From assembly GCF_039926425.1 (NCBI RefSeq), contig NZ_JBDSWZ010000281.1:1-7174 (forward strand): a stretch of DNA of 7,174 nucleotides, in the 5' to 3' direction. Positions within the stretch are counted from its first letter, which is position 1. Each line of letters begins with the position of its first letter. Below, in pieces: positions 4,143-7,174 of this stretch. The notes under the pieces were generated by a model that was not told the DNA's origin, made no database searches, and was given only the letters and a program-made list of their open reading frames with translations. Source of the DNA: Dokdonella_A sp039926425. Lineage in GTDB: Bacteria; Pseudomonadota; Gammaproteobacteria; Xanthomonadales; Rhodanobacteraceae. Position numbers and translations under genes: made by a program.

Positions 4143-7100
4143 ATGAAGATCGAAAAGCGGCTGCGCCGTGTGGTGAATGGACTGGCGGCGGCATCTGTCC
4201 TCTGGTTCGCGCCTTTTGCGATGGCGAACAACGCCTATCGCGCGGACGCCGGCAGCGGCGCTCACGCCGACCAGATCTACTGGATGGACTGGAGCGGCTA
4301 TTCGTCGGTCGCCGACGGCACGACGGCATTCTCGTTCAATCTCGCGGACGGCTCCGTCCTGAGTCTGGACCTGACGCGCACCGGAAGCGGTACGCGCAAG
4401 TTCGAAGGCGTCTGTTCGCCCACCTACAATGGCTCTGCCATGGGCAACGTCGGCTACACGTGGAGCACGTATCCCGGCACCTGCGCCGGCAATGTGTCCG
4501 TCAACGGCAGACCGAACGTCGTGCTGTATCCAACCGACGGCAGTATCGGCAACAACGTCAGTTTCAAGCTGTCCAACATCAACCTCGTCAACCCGCGCGG
4601 TGATGCCGTCGACGAATTCGAGATCATTCTTGTCGATGGCGAATCGATGGACACGGGCGATGGCGCCGGGGGGAAGATCACCTTCATCTCGACCGGAGAT
4701 AGTTGGAACCAATTGGAGCGCTTGCCGGCGACCGGACGCAACGGCCCCGCGATCCTGCCCGGCATCGGCACCGGAACCGTGGTCGAGGCGGCGCAAAGCG
4801 CGCCGGTGGCCGCGTGGCTGGTGACAACTGCGAAACCCGCGACAGGGACGTTCGACGTGACCGCATCGATCACCTCGACTGCCAAGCAGGGAATCATGCT
4901 CGGCATCCGTTGGGGCGCGGTGCGCCTGACCAAGAACATTGTCTCCAGAGGCGATCCTTCCGACCAGTTCACCTATCGGATCCTCAACAACGCGACGCCG
5001 CCGCTGTCGATCGGACGGGGCGCATGCACCGCGGCGTTGCCGGGTGCCATTGGCGACTGCACGACCAGCGGAACGACGACAGGCGCGCAAGACACGCTGA
5101 GCGCATCGATCCTGCCGGGCAACATCGTGACCCTCGCGGAGGACATGGCGCCGGGCAGTGCGTCGTCGCTGGCCCAGTACAAGAAGACCATCCAGTGCAC
5201 CAACTCAAATGCGGGGTCGACGACGGTTCTGCCCGGTAATGGGGCCGCGATTGCGTACGACCCGGCCAACCCGCCGACGCTCGATGTGCGAAACGCCGAC
5301 GACCTGGTCGATTGCGTGATCACCAACGCGGTCGAGGCTGACGTCGCCGTCACGAAAACCGGACCGGCAACAGTGGCTCCCGGAGCGACGATCAACTATG
5401 AATTGATTGTTTCCAACAACGGTCCAGGCAATGCCAGCGGAACATTGTTCAGCGATGCCGTCCCGACCGCGATCACCGCAGTCGCCGCCAGTTGCGGCGC
5501 CGTCACCGGGGGCGCTGTCTGCAACAATGCCGACATCACCGTCGCGGGCAATGCCGTCAGTGGCTTCATTGCAACGTTGCCGACGGGCGCCACTGCGAAG
5601 ATCCTGATCACCGGCACCGCACCCGCGACGGTACAAGCGGTTCTGAATGCCGCGCATGTCGATCCGCCGGTCGGCACCACCGATCCCGACGAAGACAACA
5701 ACGATTCATCCACCGTCACCACCAATGTGGTGGACGCGGACATGCAGGCAACGATCACCCTGCCGCCGACTGCAAATGCCGGTGATCCCGTGCATGGCAC
5801 CTTCACCTGCACCAACAACGGTCCGGGCGTCGCAGCGAACGCGACCTGCACTGTTGCCGGCCTGCCCGCCGGAGCCGTCGTCTTTTGTACTCCCGCACCG
5901 CCGGTGGCGACGCTTCCGGTCGGCGGCGTGATCAACTGCACGGTGGATTTCACCGCGCCATTGACCGGCCCGATCAGCGGAACTGCAACCGCTGGAAGCG
6001 ACACGCCCGATCCGAATCCGGCCAACAACACGGCCGTCGCGACGCTTGCGATCACACCGCTGGCGAATCTCGCGATTACCAAGGTTGCAAGTCCTGCAGG
6101 CACGTATCTGCCAGGCCAGTCGCTGAACTACAGCATCACTGTCGTGAACAACGGTCCGAGCGGCGTCAGCGGCGCCAGTGTGCTCGACACCGTGCCTGCG
6201 AACGTCGCGGTGAGCGCGTGGTCGTGCGTTGCGACCGGTGCGGGTGCCGATTGCGACACGACGCAAGCGGGCAGTGGCGCGACCGGGACCACCAACACGA
6301 TCGCGCTCACGCAGGTCGCATTGCCGAGCGGCACCAGTCTGCTGATTTCGGTCACCGGCACGGTTGATCTCGCCGCGACCGGCACGATCACCAACACCGC
6401 ATCGGTGACGCCGCCGACCGGAACCACCTGTTCGACCCCGCCCTGCGTGCGCGGCTCGACCGTCACCAATTCCAATGGCGGCGCGCCGCAACTGAGCATC
6501 CAGAAGTCCGCGACACCCGCAGCATTCGCGGTCGGCCAGACCGGCACCTACTCGGTGTTGGTCGGCAATAGCGGTACCTCCGCAACGACCGGCACCATCA
6601 CCGTCACCGATCCCCTGCCGCCCGGCATCACGACGACCGCGACGCCCAGCGGAACGGGTTGGAACTGCAGTGCGAGCACGCCGACCAATGTCGTGTGCAG
6701 CACCAATGCCGTGCTCAGCCCGGGTGCCAATGCGCCCATCATCAGCGTTCCCGTGGCGATTGCCGCGGGCACGACATCTCCGGCCCGCAACGTCGCCGGT
6801 ACGTCCGGTGGTGGCGACAGCGGCTGCCCGGCCGCGCCCCGCTGTTCCAGCGCGATTGAAACGCCGGTCGACGCGCCATTGATCGACGTGGAGAAAACCC
6901 TGCAGGGCACCCTCATCGTCGGCGTCGAGGCGAGCTATGTGATCACCGCGACCAACAACGGCCAGGCGCCGACGTTGGTCGGTACGCTGGTAGACACCAT
7001 TCCCGCAGGCTTGTCGATCGGCACGCTCCCCACGGGTTGCAGTGCGGCCGGGCAAGTCATCACCTGCGCGCTGCCTGCAGGAATCGCCGTCGGCGGATCG

Positions 7101-7174
7101 ATCAGCTACACGATTCCTGTCACGCCACAAGCGAGTGCGGACGGCCAGAATGTCAGCAACACGGCGACCGGAAA
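4143..7174 (+). CDS. Large exported surface protein with CshA-NR2-like and DUF11 repeat domains, 3' end missing
   Basis: The frame is open from ATG 4143 to the window edge (at least 1010 aa, incomplete). Seen: a signal peptide (1-28, KRLRR then a hydrophobic core, cleavage after A-M-A). Residues about 29-250 form a domain with Y-W-M-D-W-S-G and 'LVDGES...STGDSWNQLE' (163-190), resembling CshA NR2-type adhesin domains. Residues 261-397 (from RLTKNIV to DDLVDCVITN) resemble SpaA/prealbumin-like modules that precede DUF11 repeats. At least five DUF11-like repeats start near 400, 533, 642, 783 and 913, with the recurring pattern 'K-x-x-x-P...G-x-x-x-x-Y-x-(I/V)...N-N-G...D-x-(V/L/I)-P' (repeat 2 is divergent). 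Cys pairs 9-10 residues apart recur in repeats 1, 3, 4 and 5; repeat 2 has four Cys of its own. Inference: a fibrous adhesin or surface-layer-like protein, secreted across the inner membrane by Sec. The C-terminus, which should hold the sorting or anchoring signal, is not visible. It may be controlled by the upstream two-component system. Confidence 0.9.
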   Translation, partial: MKIEKRLRRVVNGLAAASVLWFAPFAMANNAYRADAGSGAHADQIYWMDWSGYSSVADGTTAFSFNLADGSVLSLDLTRTGSGTRKFEGVCSPTYNGSAMGNVGYTWSTYPGTCAGNVSVNGRPNVVLYPTDGSIGNNVSFKLSNINLVNPRGDAVDEFEIILVDGESMDTGDGAGGKITFISTGDSWNQLERLPATGRNGPAILPGIGTGTVVEAAQSAPVAAWLVTTAKPATGTFDVTASITSTAKQGIMLGIRWGAVRLTKNIVSRGDPSDQFTYRILNNATPPLSIGRGACTAALPGAIGDCTTSGTTTGAQDTLSASILPGNIVTLAEDMAPGSASSLAQYKKTIQCTNSNAGSTTVLPGNGAAIAYDPANPPTLDVRNADDLVDCVITNAVEADVAVTKTGPATVAPGATINYELIVSNNGPGNASGTLFSDAVPTAITAVAASCGAVTGGAVCNNADITVAGNAVSGFIATLPTGATAKILITGTAPATVQAVLNAAHVDPPVGTTDPDEDNNDSSTVTTNVVDADMQATITLPPTANAGDPVHGTFTCTNNGPGVAANATCTVAGLPAGAVVFCTPAPPVATLPVGGVINCTVDFTAPLTGPISGTATAGSDTPDPNPANNTAVATLAITPLANLAITKVASPAGTYLPGQSLNYSITVVNNGPSGVSGASVLDTVPANVAVSAWSCVATGAGADCDTTQAGSGATGTTNTIALTQVALPSGTSLLISVTGTVDLAATGTITNTASVTPPTGTTCSTPPCVRGSTVTNSNGGAPQLSIQKSATPAAFAVGQTGTYSVLVGNSGTSATTGTITVTDPLPPGITTTATPSGTGWNCSASTPTNVVCSTNAVLSPGANAPIISVPVAIAAGTTSPARNVAGTSGGGDSGCPAAPRCSSAIETPVDAPLIDVEKTLQGTLIVGVEASYVITATNNGQAPTLVGTLVDTIPAGLSIGTLPTGCSAAGQVITCALPAGIAVGGSISYTIPVTPQASADGQNVSNTATG
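5340..7174 (+). repeat. DUF11-type tandem protein repeats, five units visible
   Basis: Units begin at about 5340, 5739, 6066, 6489 and 6879 (residues 400, 533, 642, 783, 913), giving spacings of 109-141 codons. They share a beta-sandwich pattern: a charged Lys near the start, a G-x-x-x-x-Y strand (not in unit 2), N-N-G (NSG in unit 4), and D-x-(V/L/I)-P before a Cys pair. Units have diverged at the DNA level, with no long identical stretches seen, so the array is old and not recently expanded. Unit 2 is a distinct, Cys-rich subtype. Confidence 0.75.

Noticed and set aside
4080..4603. GGAGG at 4080-4084 followed by a TTG-started frame of up to 172 codons
   Set aside because: The first TTG abuts the GGAGG and the next is 12 nt away. 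The frame runs out of phase across the signal peptide and N-terminal domain of the surface protein, and its Arg-rich product looks like a shadow.
5396..7130. Long minus-strand open frames (235 and 474 codons) opposite the surface protein gene
   Set aside because: They are antisense to a frame with a clear signal peptide and repeat domains. They have low-complexity Arg/Gly/Ala/Val composition, no recognisable domain and no ribosome binding site, as expected from high-GC codon bias.
5340..7174. CRISPR array or recent DNA tandem repeat
   Set aside because: The repetition is at the protein level, with diverged DNA, variable unit length and a continuous reading frame.

Overview
This 7.2 kb, high-GC window looks like the chromosome of a Gram-negative gammaproteobacterium, most likely of the Lysobacterales (Xanthomonadales; Rhodanobacteraceae-like, e.g. 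Dokdonella or Rudaea relatives). I infer this from the GC-rich codon use, the 'IFANGFE' motif just after the signal peptide of the chitinase-like protein (from memory, I-F-x-x-G-F-E motifs are frequent in secreted proteins of that group), and the style of the DUF11 surface protein. No search could be run, so the taxonomic call is tentative.

Layout. Left, minus strand: a secreted glycoside hydrolase family 18 (chitinase-like) protein (1453 to 299), followed 65 bp downstream on the same strand by the N-terminal 77 codons of a second secreted protein (233 to the window edge) whose opening resembles carbohydrate-binding jelly-roll proteins. Centre, plus strand, divergent from the chitinase: a six-TM NtrB-like (HDFN-type) histidine kinase (start best placed at 1639, stop 3060) and an OmpR/PhoB-family response regulator (3053-3802) whose genes overlap by 8 bp. 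Right, plus strand: a 340 bp intergenic region, then a very large exported surface protein (4143 to beyond 7174, at least 1010 aa) with a CshA-NR2-like N-terminal domain, a SpaA/prealbumin-like domain and at least five DUF11-type beta-sandwich repeats rich in regularly spaced cysteines. It is open to the window edge, so its C-terminus and anchoring signal are not visible.

How they may work together. Kinase and regulator are almost certainly a cognate two-component pair. The region between the regulator and the surface protein carries GTGAG elements at 10-bp and 20-bp steps (3903, 3913, 3933), the geometry expected of OmpR/PhoB-type direct-repeat operators, so the regulator may control the surface protein gene. 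The divergent chitinase-like gene is a second possible target. The whole may be a sensing and secretion/attachment locus for polysaccharide surfaces; this is inference from gene order, not demonstrated.

No RNA genes, insertion sequences, CRISPR arrays or attachment sites were seen. Many long open frames antisense to the real genes are high-GC shadows.
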